Source: Alphaproteobacteria bacterium
Lineage (GTDB): Bacteria; Pseudomonadota; Alphaproteobacteria; Acetobacterales; Acetobacteraceae
Assembly (NCBI GenBank): GCA_020850755.1
Contig: JADZEB010000009.1
Location: forward strand, 47,590 to 111,589
Length of the DNA stretch: 64,000 bases
Direction: 5' to 3'
The notes under the pieces are model-generated. The model was not told the DNA's origin, did no database searches, and saw only the letters and a program-made list of their open reading frames with translations. Positions 1 through 11,200 of the stretch are shown here, piece after piece. Each line of letters begins with the position of its first letter. Positions within the stretch are counted from its first letter, which is position 1. The translations under genes and the position numbers were made by a program.

Positions 1-565
<565 letters not shown>

Positions 566-575
566 GGCCAGGAGC

Positions 576-2870
576 TCAGAAAGACGCAAGGTGGCGCTCT
601 GCGGCGGGCGCCGGCAGCGAGGCGTTGGGGGCGGAAGCAGGACGTGTCGTGGCGGGCTGGCCCGTCGGCCGTGCGCTGGCCGGTCGGGTGCTTGCGGGTC
701 GCGTTGCGGCGGGCCGGCCGGCGGGCTGCGCATTGGCGGGCTGCGCGGCGGCGGGGCGCTGTGTGGCGGGTCGTGCGGCAGAGCTCCGCGTCGCCTGCCG
801 GCCGGCGGGCGTGGCGCGCGCTGCGGCGGCGGGGCGGGGCGGCTGCAACGGCATCGCCAGGGCCTGGGCGATCGCGGCGGCGTTCGTGGTCTCCGGCGCC
901 ATGCCGAGCAGGGGGCCGATACGCGTCACGATCTCGCCCGCCGCCGGCGCCGCGACCCAGCCGCCGGTGGCGTAGCCGGCCGTATCGCGCCTGCCCTTGG
1001 GCTCGTCGATCATCACATAGATCGCGTAGCGCGGCTCGTGCGCGGGGAACATGCCGGCGAATGAGCTGATGCGCGCATTCTCGTTGTAACCGCGCCGGCC
1101 CACCTTCTGCGCCGTGCCGGTCTTGCCGGCGACGAAATAGCCCGCCACCTCGGCCGAGCGCGCCGTGCCCTGCGTCACCACCAGCCGCATGAGCTGGCGC
1201 ATGGTGCGCGAGGTCTCGGGCGAGACCACGCGCTCGCCGAACATCTGCGTCGTCTCGCGACGCAGCAGGGTGGGCCGCACCAGCACCCCGCCATTGCTGA
1301 GCGCGGCCAGCATGCGCGTGACATGCAGCGGTGTCACCGAGATGCCGTGGCCGTAGGAGATGGTCATGGTGTGGATCTCGCGCCAGCTGCGCGCGCCGGG
1401 CGCGAGCGGATGCGCGGTCTCCGGCAGTTCCACCGGCGTGCGCGCAAGCAGGCCGAGGCTGCCCACGAACTGGCGGTGGCGCTGCACGCCCACCGCCTCG
1501 GCCATGCGCGCCGCCCCGATGTTCGAGGAATGGACGATGATCTCGGGCACCGACAGCCAGCGCCGCTTGCCCATGAAATCGTTGATGGTGAAGCGGCCGA
1601 TCTGGATCGGGCGCGAGGCGTCGTAGCCGCCCCAGAGCGGCACGGTGCGCGCCTCCAGCGCCATCGCCGCGGTGAGCAGCTTGAAGGTCGAGCCCGGCTC
1701 GTAGAGGCCGACGGTGATGCGGTTGAAGCGCTCGGCCTCGCTCGCATCGGCGACGCGCGCGGGGTCGTAGTCGGGCAGGCTGGCCATCGCCAGCAGCTCG
1801 CCCGTGCGCACATCCATGATCACGCCCGCGCCCCCGATCGCATCGAAGCGGCGGATGGTGGCGCCGAGCGTCTCGCGCAGCACGTCCTGCACGCGCACAT
1901 CGATGGACAGGGCCAGCGGCTCGGGGTCCTGGCGCAGGCGGGCATCGAAGGACATTTCCACCCCGGCGATGCCCTTGCCGTCGACATCGGTGCCGCCCAG
2001 CACATGCACCGCCGTGCGCCCGAGCGGATAGACGCGCCGCTCGGCCCGCTCCATGCGGATGCCGGGAATGCCGAGCGCGGTCACGCGCTCCTCCTCGGCG
2101 GGCGTGATGAAGCGGCGCAGATAGACGAAGCTGCGATCGGCGCCGAGCCGCTCGCGGGTCTGCTCGGCATCGAGGCCGGGCAGCGCGCGCGTGAGCAGCG
2201 CCACCGCCTCCTCCGCCGGCATCGAGTTGCGCAGCTCGCGCGGATTGGCATAGAGCGCGGCACCCGGCAGCGAGGTCGCCAGCAGCACGCCGTTGCGATC
2301 GACGATATCGGCGCGGTCGGTGCGCGCGGGCTCGGCCGACAGCGCGGCGCGCGGCAGGCGCGGCTCGGCCGGGCCGAGCACGGTCACGTCGGCGGCGCGG
2401 ACACCGACGGCGAGGAACAGCAGCGCGAACAGGGCGCCGCCGATCACCAGCCGCGTGCGGCTGCGCTCCAGCGCGTCGCGATGCTCCTCGCCCACCGCGA
2501 TGCGCCGGGCGGCGGGCAGGGCCGCGACCTGGGTCGGGGCCGAGGGGGCGAGCGTCGCGGGGCGGACCGGAATCTGCACCGGGGTGTCGGGCGCCGGCGC
2601 CGGCGCCGGCACGTGGGACGCATCGGGGCCGGGATTGGCGGCCGCTGCGGCGGGCGGCGATGGCGCGGCGTTGGCGGATGGGCGCGCGCCGGCGCTGCGC
2701 GCGGGCGGCTGGAACGCGGCGCGCCAGGGGGCGGACACCGGCACGACCGGCGGCGGCATCAGGGGTGCCGGGCGCGGTGCGGCGTTCGCCGCGCCGTTGC
2801 CGGTGCCGGCGCTGGCGCCGGCGCTGGCGCCGTGCGCGGGAATGGGCGGGATCGGGGGCTGGCCGCTCAT
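576..2870 (-). CDS. ftsI: Septal peptidoglycan transpeptidase FtsI (PBP3)
   Basis: Class B penicillin-binding protein that crosslinks septal peptidoglycan in the divisome. The active-site motifs are all present: STFK at residues 394-397, SSN at 448-450 and KTG at 583-585, after a dimerisation domain starting near DIVDRNGVLLATS (~188). The protein is 764 aa, well above the usual 560-600. About 140 cytoplasmic residues rich in Pro and Ala precede the single membrane segment (~141-157), and a Pro/Ala/Thr-rich tail of roughly 100 residues follows the catalytic domain. The start ATG overlaps the ftsL stop by 4 nt (ATGA), which supports it. The extended tails are the oddity and could be linkers or low-complexity growth. 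Confidence 0.95.
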   Translation of the reverse strand: MSGQPPIPPIPAHGASAGASAGTGNGAANAAPRPAPLMPPPVVPVSAPWRAAFQPPARSAGARPSANAAPSPPAAAAANPGPDASHVPAPAPAPDTPVQIPVRPATLAPSAPTQVAALPAARRIAVGEEHRDALERSRTRLVIGGALFALLFLAVGVRAADVTVLGPAEPRLPRAALSAEPARTDRADIVDRNGVLLATSLPGAALYANPRELRNSMPAEEAVALLTRALPGLDAEQTRERLGADRSFVYLRRFITPAEEERVTALGIPGIRMERAERRVYPLGRTAVHVLGGTDVDGKGIAGVEMSFDARLRQDPEPLALSIDVRVQDVLRETLGATIRRFDAIGGAGVIMDVRTGELLAMASLPDYDPARVADASEAERFNRITVGLYEPGSTFKLLTAAMALEARTVPLWGGYDASRPIQIGRFTINDFMGKRRWLSVPEIIVHSSNIGAARMAEAVGVQRHRQFVGSLGLLARTPVELPETAHPLAPGARSWREIHTMTISYGHGISVTPLHVTRMLAALSNGGVLVRPTLLRRETTQMFGERVVSPETSRTMRQLMRLVVTQGTARSAEVAGYFVAGKTGTAQKVGRRGYNENARISSFAGMFPAHEPRYAIYVMIDEPKGRRDTAGYATGGWVAAPAAGEIVTRIGPLLGMAPETTNAAAIAQALAMPLQPPRPAAAARATPAGRQATRSSAARPATQRPAAAQPANAQPAGRPAATRPASTRPASARPTGQPATTRPASAPNASLPAPAAERHLASF

Positions 2871-3835
2871 CGCGCGCTCCCGCTTGCGGGCCGGACGGGC
2901 ACGGGCGGCGGCACATGGCCGACGGCCCCCCCGAGCGAGGAGGCGGTGCCGCGCGGCGCCTGATACTGCGGCGCTTGATACTGCGGCGCCTGATACTGCG
3001 GCCCCTGCGGCGGCGCGGCGGGGCGTGGCGTGGCGGGGGCGACGACTGGTGTCGCGCGCGGGGGCGCAGGCGTGACCGGCGGCCGCGCTGCCGGCGTCGA
3101 GGCGGCGGCCCCAAGCGGCTCGCGCGTGATCGTGCCGTGCGCAACGGAGGAGGGCGCGGCCGGTCGGCCAAGCGTGCCGAGCGTCTGCGGCGCCGTGCCG
3201 GCCGGCGTCGGGCGTCCGGCAGGCCTGGCTGTGCTGGCTCCGGGCTGGTTGATCAGCGGCACGGGCGCGCGCGCGGCAACCGGGATGGCACGCTGCGGGA
3301 TGGAGGCGGGGCGGGAGGCGGCTTGCCCTGGCGCGCGCGCGGCGGGCGGCGCGGCGCGGGGTGCGCGGACGGTGGCGGCGGCACCTGCGGCGGCCCCCGC
3401 GGCCGCGCCGGCCCTGGCCAGATGCGACTGCACCGGGGCCGACACGGACTGCTCGGCCGGCGGCTCGGCATCGGGGTCGGACCCCGGCGGCGCGATCGCC
3501 GGTGAGATCGCCGGCGCGGGCGCTTGCGGCGTCTCCTCGGCCGGCACGGCAGCCACCGGCAGGCGGCGGACAAGCTCCTCGATCGAGGCGAATTGCTGCG
3601 GGTTCATCGGCGCGAGCGGCAGGTGGCGCTCGGCGATGTTGCGCAGCCGCTCGGGATCGTTCACCAGGCTCCACTCCGCGTTCAGGATGTGGATGCGGTC
3701 CTGGGTGTGACCGATCTCGGCATTGGTGCGGCGCAGGCGCTGCTCCAGCCCCTGCACCTCGTGCTTGACCTGGTAGGTGGCGAGCCCGGCCGCGATCAGC
3801 AGCGCGACCGAGATCATGCCCATCGGCCGGATCAT
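2867..3835 (-). CDS. ftsL: Cell division protein FtsL, with long Pro/Ala-rich tail
   Basis: Small bitopic divisome protein that pairs with FtsB/FtsQ. Identified by position between rsmH and ftsI and by its shape: a membrane segment at residues ~7-21 followed by a periplasmic heptad-type helix (about 25-55) and a conserved-looking segment [19 protein letters not shown]. The family is usually 100-200 aa; this one is 322 aa because roughly 200 residues of Pro/Ala-rich sequence follow, including a repeated QYQAP unit (15-bp coding repeat near 2957-3005). Start overlaps the rsmH stop (ATGA at 3832-3835). The core is secure by context; the tail has no recognisable domain. Confidence 0.85.
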   Translation of the reverse strand: MIRPMGMISVALLIAAGLATYQVKHEVQGLEQRLRRTNAEIGHTQDRIHILNAEWSLVNDPERLRNIAERHLPLAPMNPQQFASIEELVRRLPVAAVPAEETPQAPAPAISPAIAPPGSDPDAEPPAEQSVSAPVQSHLARAGAAAGAAAGAAATVRAPRAAPPAARAPGQAASRPASIPQRAIPVAARAPVPLINQPGASTARPAGRPTPAGTAPQTLGTLGRPAAPSSVAHGTITREPLGAAASTPAARPPVTPAPPRATPVVAPATPRPAAPPQGPQYQAPQYQAPQYQAPRGTASSLGGAVGHVPPPVPVRPASGSAR

Positions 3836-4872
3836 GGCGCCACCCGGTCGGACAGGGGGCGTTCGGCCGCGCGCAGGCGGGCCGAGCGGGCGCGCGGATT
3901 GGCCCCGGTCTCGGCCGCGCCGGGCATGAGCGGGCGGGGCGTGAGCAGACGCAGGCGCGGGGCGGCGGTGGCGGCGCGGTTGGGCAGGAGCGCGGCGGGA
4001 TCGTGGCGCGAGGGGCCGGCGGCGCGGCCGGCGGCGGCGGCGAAGGCGCGCTTGACCAGCCGATCCTCGAGCGAGTGGAACGACACCGCGACGATCCGCC
4101 CGCCCGGCGCCAGCAGCGCGATCGCCTGGGCCAGCGCCGCCTCGATCTCGGCCAGCTCGTCATTGACGCGGATGCGCAAGGCCTGGAAGGTGCGCGTTGC
4201 CGGGTCGATGCCGTCGGCCGCGCGCGGGACGGCGCGGCGCACCAGCGCGGCCAGTTGGGCGGTGGTGTCGATGCGCGCTGCCTTGCGCGCCGCCACGATC
4301 GCGCGGGCAAGCCGGCGCGCGTGGCGCTCCTCGCCATAGTGCCAAAGGAGGTCGGCAAGCTCGGCCTCGGGCAGGCGGTTGACGAGATCGGCGGCGGTGG
4401 GGCCCACCGCCTCCATGCGCATGTCGAGCGGCCCCTCGTGGCGGAACGAGAAGCCGCGCGCCGGATCGTCGATCTGGTAGGAGGAAACGCCGAAATCGAA
4501 GGCGACGCCATCGAGCGCGCGCACGCCGCGTTCGGCCAGAAGCTCCATCAGCGCGCCGAAGCGGCCCTCGATCAGGTGCAGCCGGCCGGGGAAGGCGGCG
4601 GCGAGGGCCGAGCCGCGCGCGATCGCGGCCGGATCGCGGTCGATGGCGTAGAGCGTGCAGCGGGGCGCCGCCTCCAGGATGGCGCGGCTGTAGCCGCCGC
4701 CGCCGAAGGTCGCGTCGAGATAGATGCCGGCCCCGTGCGGGGCGAGCTGTTCCAGCATCTCGGCCAGCATCACCGGGACATGGCCGGAATCCGTCGGCGT
4801 GGCGGGAGCGGCAGGCGAGCGGGAGCGTGCGGCGCGGGCGCGGTCGGGGGTGGGTGCGCGGCGCGTCATCAT
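3832..4872 (-). CDS. rsmH: 16S rRNA (cytosine1402-N4)-methyltransferase RsmH (MraW)
   Basis: SAM-dependent methyltransferase acting on C1402 of 16S rRNA in the decoding centre. The sequence shows the SAM-binding motif [11 protein letters not shown], the segment [19 protein letters not shown], and the C-terminal [13 protein letters not shown] block diagnostic of the family. 346 aa including a short basic N-terminal extension ([19 protein letters not shown]). ATG at 4872 overlaps the mraZ stop; a second in-frame ATG at 4869 is an alternative. Second gene of the dcw operon, translationally coupled on both sides. Confidence 0.96.
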   Translation of the reverse strand: MMTRRAPTPDRARAARSRSPAAPATPTDSGHVPVMLAEMLEQLAPHGAGIYLDATFGGGGYSRAILEAAPRCTLYAIDRDPAAIARGSALAAAFPGRLHLIEGRFGALMELLAERGVRALDGVAFDFGVSSYQIDDPARGFSFRHEGPLDMRMEAVGPTAADLVNRLPEAELADLLWHYGEERHARRLARAIVAARKAARIDTTAQLAALVRRAVPRAADGIDPATRTFQALRIRVNDELAEIEAALAQAIALLAPGGRIVAVSFHSLEDRLVKRAFAAAAGRAAGPSRHDPAALLPNRAATAAPRLRLLTPRPLMPGAAETGANPRARSARLRAAERPLSDRVAP

Positions 4873-5387
4873 GCGCCGTCCCGGCCGCGTCCGGGGAGAG
4901 CGGGGCCGGTGGGCGCGGCAGCGTCTGGTCCGGAGGCCGCGCCGGGCAAGGGTAGCGTCATGGCGCGGTCGAGCGCGCGCCTGGTCGCGGCCGGGGCGAA
5001 GGCGGCGAGCGCAGGCGGGTGCCAGATCTGGAAGCGCGTGCCGGCGCCGACGAAGGCCACCGTCTCGGCCAGCGCGGCATGACGGATCAGCGGCTCGGGC
5101 AGGAGCACGCGGCCCTCGGCGTCGGGGGTGAAGGGCATCGCCTCGGCGAACAGGAGGAAGCTCAGATCCTCGCGCTCGTCGGAGAAGGCGGGCAACAGGT
5201 CGGCGGCGGCGGCAAGGCGGTCGAAGGCGCGGCGGGTATAGGCTTCGAGGCAGGGCGAGCGATGGTGCGGGCGGAGCACGATCTCGGCCGTCTCCTCGCG
5301 CGCAAGCGCGGCGCGGAAGGCTGCCGGCACCGAGACGCGGCCCTTCTTGTCCAGGCGATTGATGTGTGTGCCGAGGAACAGGGACAT
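4869..5387 (-). CDS. mraZ: Transcriptional regulator MraZ
   Basis: SpoVT/AbrB-like DNA-binding protein that represses its own dcw operon in other bacteria. 172 aa with two tandem MraZ repeats: the first starts [22 protein letters not shown] (residues 3-24), the second includes the segment [18 protein letters not shown]. The C-terminal ~35 residues are Pro/Ala/Gly-rich and not part of the fold. First gene of the cluster; a regularly spaced TGGG array lies upstream at 5527-5560 over the likely promoter, which fits autoregulation. Confidence 0.95.
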   Translation of the reverse strand: MSLFLGTHINRLDKKGRVSVPAAFRAALAREETAEIVLRPHHRSPCLEAYTRRAFDRLAAAADLLPAFSDEREDLSFLLFAEAMPFTPDAEGRVLLPEPLIRHAALAETVAFVGAGTRFQIWHPPALAAFAPAATRRALDRAMTLPLPGAASGPDAAAPTGPALPGRGRDGA

Positions 5388-5526
5388 GGCCCGTCCACGA
5401 CCCTCCCGCCGGCCGGGTTTGGCTGCGCAACCGCCGCCGGCCCTCCGTTCCGCTGCCCCGACGCGCGCCCGCTTTTCTCCGCCGGCGGGCGCGTGCCTCT
5501 CCCATGGGCGGGAACAGGGTCATCCA

Positions 5527-5566
5527 TGGGATAGGATGGGATATCATGGGACGAAATGGGGGTCAA
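5527..5566 (-). promoter_or_regulatory. Candidate mraZ promoter overlapped by four MraZ-box-like repeats
   Basis: On the plus strand TGGG occurs at 5527, 5537, 5547 and 5557, a perfect 10-bp period. The E. coli MraZ operator is three TGGGN repeats with 5-nt spacers, so period and core match. On the minus strand a -35-like TTGACC (5566-5561) and a TATCCC (5543-5538) are separated by 17 nt, placing the repeats across the promoter. That overlap is what an autorepressor site would need. The repeat core reads on the strand opposite to mraZ; I am not sure of the usual orientation. About 145 nt of leader would precede the mraZ start. Confidence 0.65.
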
Positions 5567-5902
5567 TGAATAAAGCCGGTAATGCCTTGGGAACGCATGT
5601 CCTTTTTGGCGAAATTGGGGCCAGTGTGGCTCGCCTGTGGCGTGGGAGCGGGGATGTGGCGCTGCGGCATCGGCTTCAATGCGAGTTTAGCAAATCGTCT
5701 CAAGTCGCTGGAATCGTGAATCTTATTGAGTCGAGAGATTGTGGCTGCGCCGGCCCCCGGGCAGACGGAGGCGAGGGCTACCGGCCAGCGAGTCGATCGG
5801 GGGCATGGCCAAGTCAGGGCGGGGACCGGCCGCGGGTCGCCCGTCGCCTGCCGAGCGGTCCCGCTGCCCGCCGTTAGCGTCCTGGTCAAAAACGGAAATC
5901 CA
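5567..5902. other. Intergenic region with no recognisable gene
   Basis: About 335 bases between the mraZ promoter and the 3' end of RNase P RNA. It is less GC-rich than its surroundings. Short frames exist on both strands but show no family resemblance and no convincing ribosome-binding site. It presumably holds the rnpB 3' flank and nothing else that I can see. Confidence 0.6.
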
Positions 5903-6328
5903 GCGCCAGATGGCCTGTAAGCCGGGTTCTGTCCGCCCGTTGCCGGACGGGATGGCCATTCCTCTGGGACGTCCGTTGCCGGACGCCTCGCGCGACCGAC
6001 CCGGGCGACAGCGTGGAAACCCGCTCGCGGGCGCCGCGAAGCCGAAGCCTCGCGGTCCGCCGGCCGCCCCTATTTGGTCTTGCTCCCGGTGGGGTTTGCC
6101 GTGCCGCCCCTGTCGCCAGGGGCGCGGTGCGCTCTTACCGCCCCGTTTCACCCTTGCCGGTGCAGCCTTCCGGCCCCGCCCGGCGGTTTGTTTTCTGTGG
6201 CACTGTCCCTGGGGTCGCCCCCGCCGGGCGTTACCCGGCACCGCGTTTCCATGGAGCCCGGACTTTCCTCCCGCCGTTCCGGCCCTTGGCAGGGGCGGGC
6301 GGCGAGCGGCCATCCGGCCATCTGGCGC
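5903..6328 (-). ncRNA. rnpB: RNase P RNA (bacterial class A)
   Basis: Catalytic RNA of ribonuclease P, which matures tRNA 5' ends. On the minus strand the universally conserved 5' block GAGGAAAGTCCGGGCTCC appears near 6280-6263, and the conserved 3' block ACAGAACCCGGCTTACAG lies near 5932-5915. The ends were placed by the P1 helix: the 13 nt at 6328-6316 (GCGCCAGATGGCC) are exactly complementary to 5915-5903, giving 426 nt. Such a length is normal for alphaproteobacteria. No protein-coding sense is expected here. Confidence 0.95.
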
Positions 6329-6335
6329 TGGCCCA

Positions 6336-6365
6336 TAGATGCACCCGGAGTGGCAGGGAATTCAA
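6336..6365 (-). promoter_or_regulatory. Candidate sigma-70 promoter of rnpB
   Basis: Minus strand: TTGAAT (6365-6360), 18-nt spacer, CATCTA (6341-6336), which would start transcription about 7 nt later, right at the predicted RNA 5' end near 6328. The -35 hexamer overlaps the last codons of the amidase gene. Assigned from position and hexamer similarity only. Confidence 0.4.
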
Positions 6366-7138
6366 GTCCCGCCTGGCCCGCCCGCCTTGCGTTCGGCGCG
6401 CATCAGGGCGGCCATGCGCCCGATCCGCCAGCGCGTCTCGCCATCGGCGATGCCGTCCACCCGGTGCTGCGCCCAGTGGCGCTGGAAGGCCGCGACGATG
6501 CGCGCGAGCGCCGCGTCATACGGCCCCTCGGCCGAGAGGTGATAGCCGATCCCGCGCAGGGAAAGGCGCAGCGCGCGCACGCCATCGCCCGCCGCACCGG
6601 GGCCGAGGCTGGGCAACTCGCGCGCCGCCTCGGGCGCGGCGCCGGGCCAGAGCCCGATCCCCTGCGCCGCCAGCCCCTGCCAGTCGAACATCTCGCCCGG
6701 ATCCTCCTTGCGCTCGGGGGCGACATCGCTGTGCGCGACGACGCGCCCGGGCGTGATCGCCGGATGGCGCGCCAGGATGGCACGGCAGAGCGCGGCCAGC
6801 GCCTGCATCTGCGCGGCCGGGAAGGGGCGGTAGCCATGCTCGTGGCCGGGATTGACGATCTCGATGCCGATCGAGCGGCCATTGAGCGCCGCCGCCCCCC
6901 GCCACCACGAGACGCCGGCATGCCAGGCCCGCCGCGCCTCGGGCACCAGCGCCCACACCGTGCCGTCCTCCTCGACCAGATAGTGCGCGCTGACCCTGGC
7001 CTCGGGGTCGGACAGCCGGTCGAGCGCGGCGGCGGCGGTGGGCATGCCGGTATAGTGCAGCACCAGCGTGTCGATAACCTGCCCCTCAGGGCGGGCATCG
7101 TGGTTGGGCGAGGGGCGCTCGCGTAGCGGCGGGGTCAT
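6362..7138 (-). CDS. N-acetylmuramoyl-L-alanine amidase, AmpD/AmiD-like (Amidase_2)
   Basis: Zinc amidase cleaving the amide between MurNAc and the stem peptide, probably on recycled anhydro-muropeptides. 258 aa: an Amidase_2 domain over roughly residues 20-150 with LHYTG (first zinc His), WHAG, IGIEIVN and the HSDVAPERKEDPG motif carrying the other metal ligands, followed by a C-terminal ~85-residue helical region resembling a peptidoglycan-binding domain. No signal peptide is seen, favouring the cytoplasmic AmpD-like role over the outer-membrane AmiD type, though the two-domain layout resembles AmiD. Encoded 40 nt downstream of the J-domain gene on the same strand. Confidence 0.88.
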   Translation of the reverse strand: MTPPLRERPSPNHDARPEGQVIDTLVLHYTGMPTAAAALDRLSDPEARVSAHYLVEEDGTVWALVPEARRAWHAGVSWWRGAAALNGRSIGIEIVNPGHEHGYRPFPAAQMQALAALCRAILARHPAITPGRVVAHSDVAPERKEDPGEMFDWQGLAAQGIGLWPGAAPEAARELPSLGPGAAGDGVRALRLSLRGIGYHLSAEGPYDAALARIVAAFQRHWAQHRVDGIADGETRWRIGRMAALMRAERKAGGPGGT

Positions 7139-7177
7139 GGCGGGGGCGTCATGGCGGGGGCGTTCATGGCGCGGCCC

Positions 7178-7981
7178 TCAACCCAGGCCCCGCTCGCGCT
7201 TGACGCGGTCCCAGGCGGCATTGATGCGCGCGACCTTGTCGGTGGCGCTTTTCACGAACTCCTCGGGCACGCCGCGCGCGGCCAGCGCGTCGGGGTGGTT
7301 CTCGCGCATGAGCTGGCGCCAGGCGAGCCGCACCTCCTCGTCCGAGGCCGAGCGGGCGATGCCGAGCGTCTCGTAGGGGTCGGGCTCGTCCGGGAGCGGG
7401 CGCGCGGCCGCGCTCTGGCCGAAGCCGGGCTGGCCGCGCACGGCGCGGTCCCAGGCGGCGGGTGAGAGGGCGAAGGCGCGATAGACCTCGCGCAGCATGG
7501 CAAGCTCGCCCACCGTCACCGGCCCGTCGGCCTTGGCGATGAAGAACAGGGCGGCGAGCACATCCTCGAGCATGCCCTTGTTGTCGGCGAACACCTCGCC
7601 GAGCTTGGCGGCGTAGGGCTCGAAGCCCCTGGCGTCGGCGCGCGCCTGGTCGTAGAGGGCGGCGACATCGCGCAGGCCCTCGGGCGGGACGCGGAAAAGC
7701 TGCTTGAAGGCGTCGATCTCGACCCGCTTCACCGGCCCGTCGCTTTTCGCCAGCTTGGCCGAGAGCACGACCACGCCGATTGCGAACACGGTCTCGCGCT
7801 GGCCGAGATAGGCGGCCATGTCGATCGGTGTCATGCCGCCCGGAAGGGGCGAGCCCATGCCGAGCGCGCCCGCGCCCTTCTGGTCGGCGACATGGCCGAG
7901 CACGGCGCCGATGGCCGCGCCGACGGGGCCGCCGCTCAGGAAGCCGGTCAGTCCGCCGATCAGCTTGCCCCAGATGTTCAC
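7178..7981 (-). CDS. TerB/J-domain co-chaperone, DjlA-like
   Basis: 267 aa from a GTG start at 7981 (VNIWGKLIGGLTGFLSGGPVG), preferred because the upstream frame has no membrane or family sense and the glycine-rich N-terminal membrane-type segment then opens the protein as in DjlA. A TerB-like helical domain spans about residues 55-185 (KSDGPVKRVEIDAFKQLF and KADGPVTVGELAMLREV are the paired TerB motifs). A C-terminal J domain holds the HPD tripeptide (RENHPDAL), so it should stimulate DnaK. Likely membrane-anchored. Probably co-transcribed with the amidase. Confidence 0.85.
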   Translation of the reverse strand: MNIWGKLIGGLTGFLSGGPVGAAIGAVLGHVADQKGAGALGMGSPLPGGMTPIDMAAYLGQRETVFAIGVVVLSAKLAKSDGPVKRVEIDAFKQLFRVPPEGLRDVAALYDQARADARGFEPYAAKLGEVFADNKGMLEDVLAALFFIAKADGPVTVGELAMLREVYRAFALSPAAWDRAVRGQPGFGQSAAARPLPDEPDPYETLGIARSASDEEVRLAWRQLMRENHPDALAARGVPEEFVKSATDKVARINAAWDRVKRERGLG

Positions 7982-8296
7982 CCGCGCATCCCGCCACCGC
8001 TGTCCGGTCGCCGCCCGGAGCGGGCCGCAATGCCGCGCCCGCCGCCGGAGCTTGCCGGCTAGCACCTAGCACGCGCCTTCGCGGCCGGCCAAGCAGGGCC
8101 GAGGGGCGGGCCGGCGCGCCAGGTGCGGGCGGCAGGTCGGGCGGCGTGGCTCGGGCGCGGCGGGTGATGCGCGCAGGTGATACGCGGCGGGAGATGCGCC
8201 GCGGCGCGCAATGCCGTAGAAGGGCGGGCCGCGCCCCGCCTCCGCCGGGGCGGGCCGGCAACCCGCTTCCCACGCATCGCGCCAAGGCCCCCGAGA

Positions 8297-11200
8297 ATGA
8301 CCGTCGCCGCCCCGACCCCAGGCCCGAGTGGATTGCCGCCTGGCAGCCAGCCCGGCTGGCAGTTCTGGATCGATCGCGGCGGCACCTTCACCGATGTGGT
8401 CGCGCGCACTCCTGATGGCCGGCTGCTCGCGCACAAGCTCCTGTCCGAGAACCCGGAGCGCTATCGCGACGCCGCCGTGGCCGGCATCCGCGACCTGCTC
8501 GGCCTTGCCCCCGGCGCGCCGGTGCCGCCCGGGCTGGTCGAGGCGGTGAAGATGGGCACCACGGTCGCCACCAACGCGCTGTTGGAGCGCAAGGGCGAGC
8601 GCACGCTGCTGCTGGTCAATCGCGGTTTCGGCGACATATTGCGCATCGGCGACCAGACCAGGCCTCGCCTGTTCGAACTCGATGTCCGCCTGCCCGAGCT
8701 TCTCTATGAGCGCGTGGAGGAGATCGGCGGGCGCGTGACGGTGGAAGGCGAGGAGATCGAGCCCTTGGACGAGGCCGGCGCGCGCGCCGCACTGGCCAGG
8801 GCCCGGGAAGCCGGCATCGGCTCGGTCGCGATCGTGCTGATGCATGCCTGGAAATGGCCCGCCCACGAGGCCCGCCTGGCCGAGCTTGCCCGCGCGGCCG
8901 GCTTCGCGCAGGTGAGCGCGAGCCACCAGGTCTCGCCGGTGATCAAGCTCGTCTCGCGCGGCGACACGACGGTGGTGGACGCCTATCTCTCGCCGATCCT
9001 GCGCCGCTATGTCGATCGCGTCGCGGCCGAGCTGCCGGGCGTGCGGCTGATGTTCATGCAGTCGAACGGCGGGCTGGCCGATGCCGGCGCCTTTCAGGGC
9101 AAGGATGCGATCCTGTCGGGGCCGGCGGGCGGCATCGTCGGTGCCGCGCGCACCGCCGGCATGGGCGGCTTCGCGCGCATCATCGGCTTCGACATGGGCG
9201 GCACCTCGACCGATGTCGCGCTCTATGCCGGCGCCTTCGAGCGCCAGTACGAGACGCTGGTCGCGGGCGTGCGCATGCGCGCGCCGATGATGGCGATCAA
9301 CACGGTGGCCGCCGGCGGCGGCTCGATCCTGCACTTCGACGGCGCGCGCTATCGCGTCGGGCCGGACAGCGCGGGCGCGGTGCCGGGGCCGGCCTGCTAC
9401 CGCCGCGGCGGGCCGCTCTGCGTCACCGACGCGAACGTGATGGTGGGCAAGATCCAGCCGCGCTTCTTCCCGGCGATCTTCGGCCCCGATGGCGATGCGC
9501 CGCTCGATGCCGCGATCGTGGCCGGGAAGTTTGCGGCACTCGCCGCCGAGATCGGGCAGGCGGGCGGCACCGCGCCGCCCGATCCGCGCGCGGTGGCGGA
9601 AGGCTTCCTGCGCATCGCGGTGGCCAACATGGCGAACGCGATCAAGCAGGTGAGCGTGCAGAAGGGCCACGACGTGACCGCCTACACGCTGCAATGCTTC
9701 GGCGGCGCGGGCGGGCAGCATGCCTGCCTGGTGGCCGACGAGCTTGGCATGCAGAGCGTTTTCATCCACCCGCTCGCGGGCGTGCTCTCGGCCTATGGCA
9801 TGGGATTGGCCGACCAGACGCTGATGCGCGAGGCAGCGGTGGAGCAGCCCTTCGCGGCCGCGCTCCTGCCCGATCTCGCCCGGCGGCTCGATGCGCTGGC
9901 CGCGCGCGGACGCGAGGCCCTGCTGGCGCAAGGCGCCGATCCCGCGCGCATCGCCGACAAGCGGCTCCTGCATCTGCGCTATGCCGGCACGGACACGGCG
10001 CTGGTGGTGCCCTTCGGCGCCGAGGCCGATATCGTCGCCGCCTTCACCGCCGCCCATCGCGCGCGCTTCGGCTTCGCAACACCCGAGCGCGGCCTGATGG
10101 TCGAGGCGGTGGCGGTGGAAGTGACCGCCGCCGGCGAGAGCGTGGCCGAGCCGCCCTTGACCGCGCGCGCACCGGCCGACGGACCGCTCGCCCCGCTCGC
10201 CACCGTCGCGCTCTACACCGGCGGGCAGGAGGTGGCCGCGCCCGCCTATGATCGCGCAGCCTTGCGCGCCGGCGATGCGATCGACGGCCCGGCGCTGATC
10301 ATCGAGGCCAACGCCACCACCGTGATCGAGCCCGGCTGGCGCGCGGAAGCGACACCGCGCAACCATCTCGTGCTGCGCCGCGTGGTGCCGCGGCCCGCGC
10401 GCATCGCCATCGGCACCGAGCAGGGCGGCGGCGCCGATCCGGTGATGCTGGAGCTGTTCAACAACCTGTTCATGTCGATCGCCGAGCAGACCGGCACCGT
10501 GCTCCAGAACACCAGCCAGAGCGTGAACATCAAGGAGCGGCTGGATTTCTCCTGCGCGCTGTTCGACGGCGAGGGCAACCTGATCGCCAACGCCCCGCAC
10601 ATCCCGGTCCATCTCGGCGCGATGGGCGAGAGCGTGAAAACCGTCGTGCGCACGCGCGGGGCCAACCTGCGGCCGGGCGATGTGGTGGCGCTCAACAACC
10701 CCTACAATGGCGGCACGCACCTGCCCGACATCACCGTGATCACGCCGGTGTTCGATCAGGCCGGGCGCGGGATCCTGTTCTTCGTGGGCTCGCGCGGCCA
10801 CCATGCCGATGTCGGCGGCATCACGCCCGGCTCGATGCCGCCGCTCTCGCGCACGCTCGAGGAGGAGGGCGTGCTGATCGACGATTTCCTGCTGGTCGAG
10901 CAGGGCCGCTTCCGCGAGGCCGAGCTGCGCGCGCTTCTTACCGGCGCGCGCCATCCGGCGCGCAGCCCGGACGTGAACGTGGCCGACATCAAGGCGCAGA
11001 TCGCGGCGAACGAGAAGGGCGTGCAGGAACTGCATCGCATGGTGGCCGAGTTCGGCCTGCCCACCGTGCGCCGCTACATGGGCCATGTGCAGGACAATGC
11101 CGAGGAGAGCGTGCGCCGCGTCATCGGCCGGCTCAAGGATGGCAGCTTCGTCTATCGCATGGACAATGGCGATCCCCTGTGCGTGGCCATGCGCATCGAC

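Noticed and set aside
5366..6756. Open frames across rnpB and its flanks
   Set aside because: The RNase P RNA signature and the exact P1 pairing explain this DNA; the frames are incidental.
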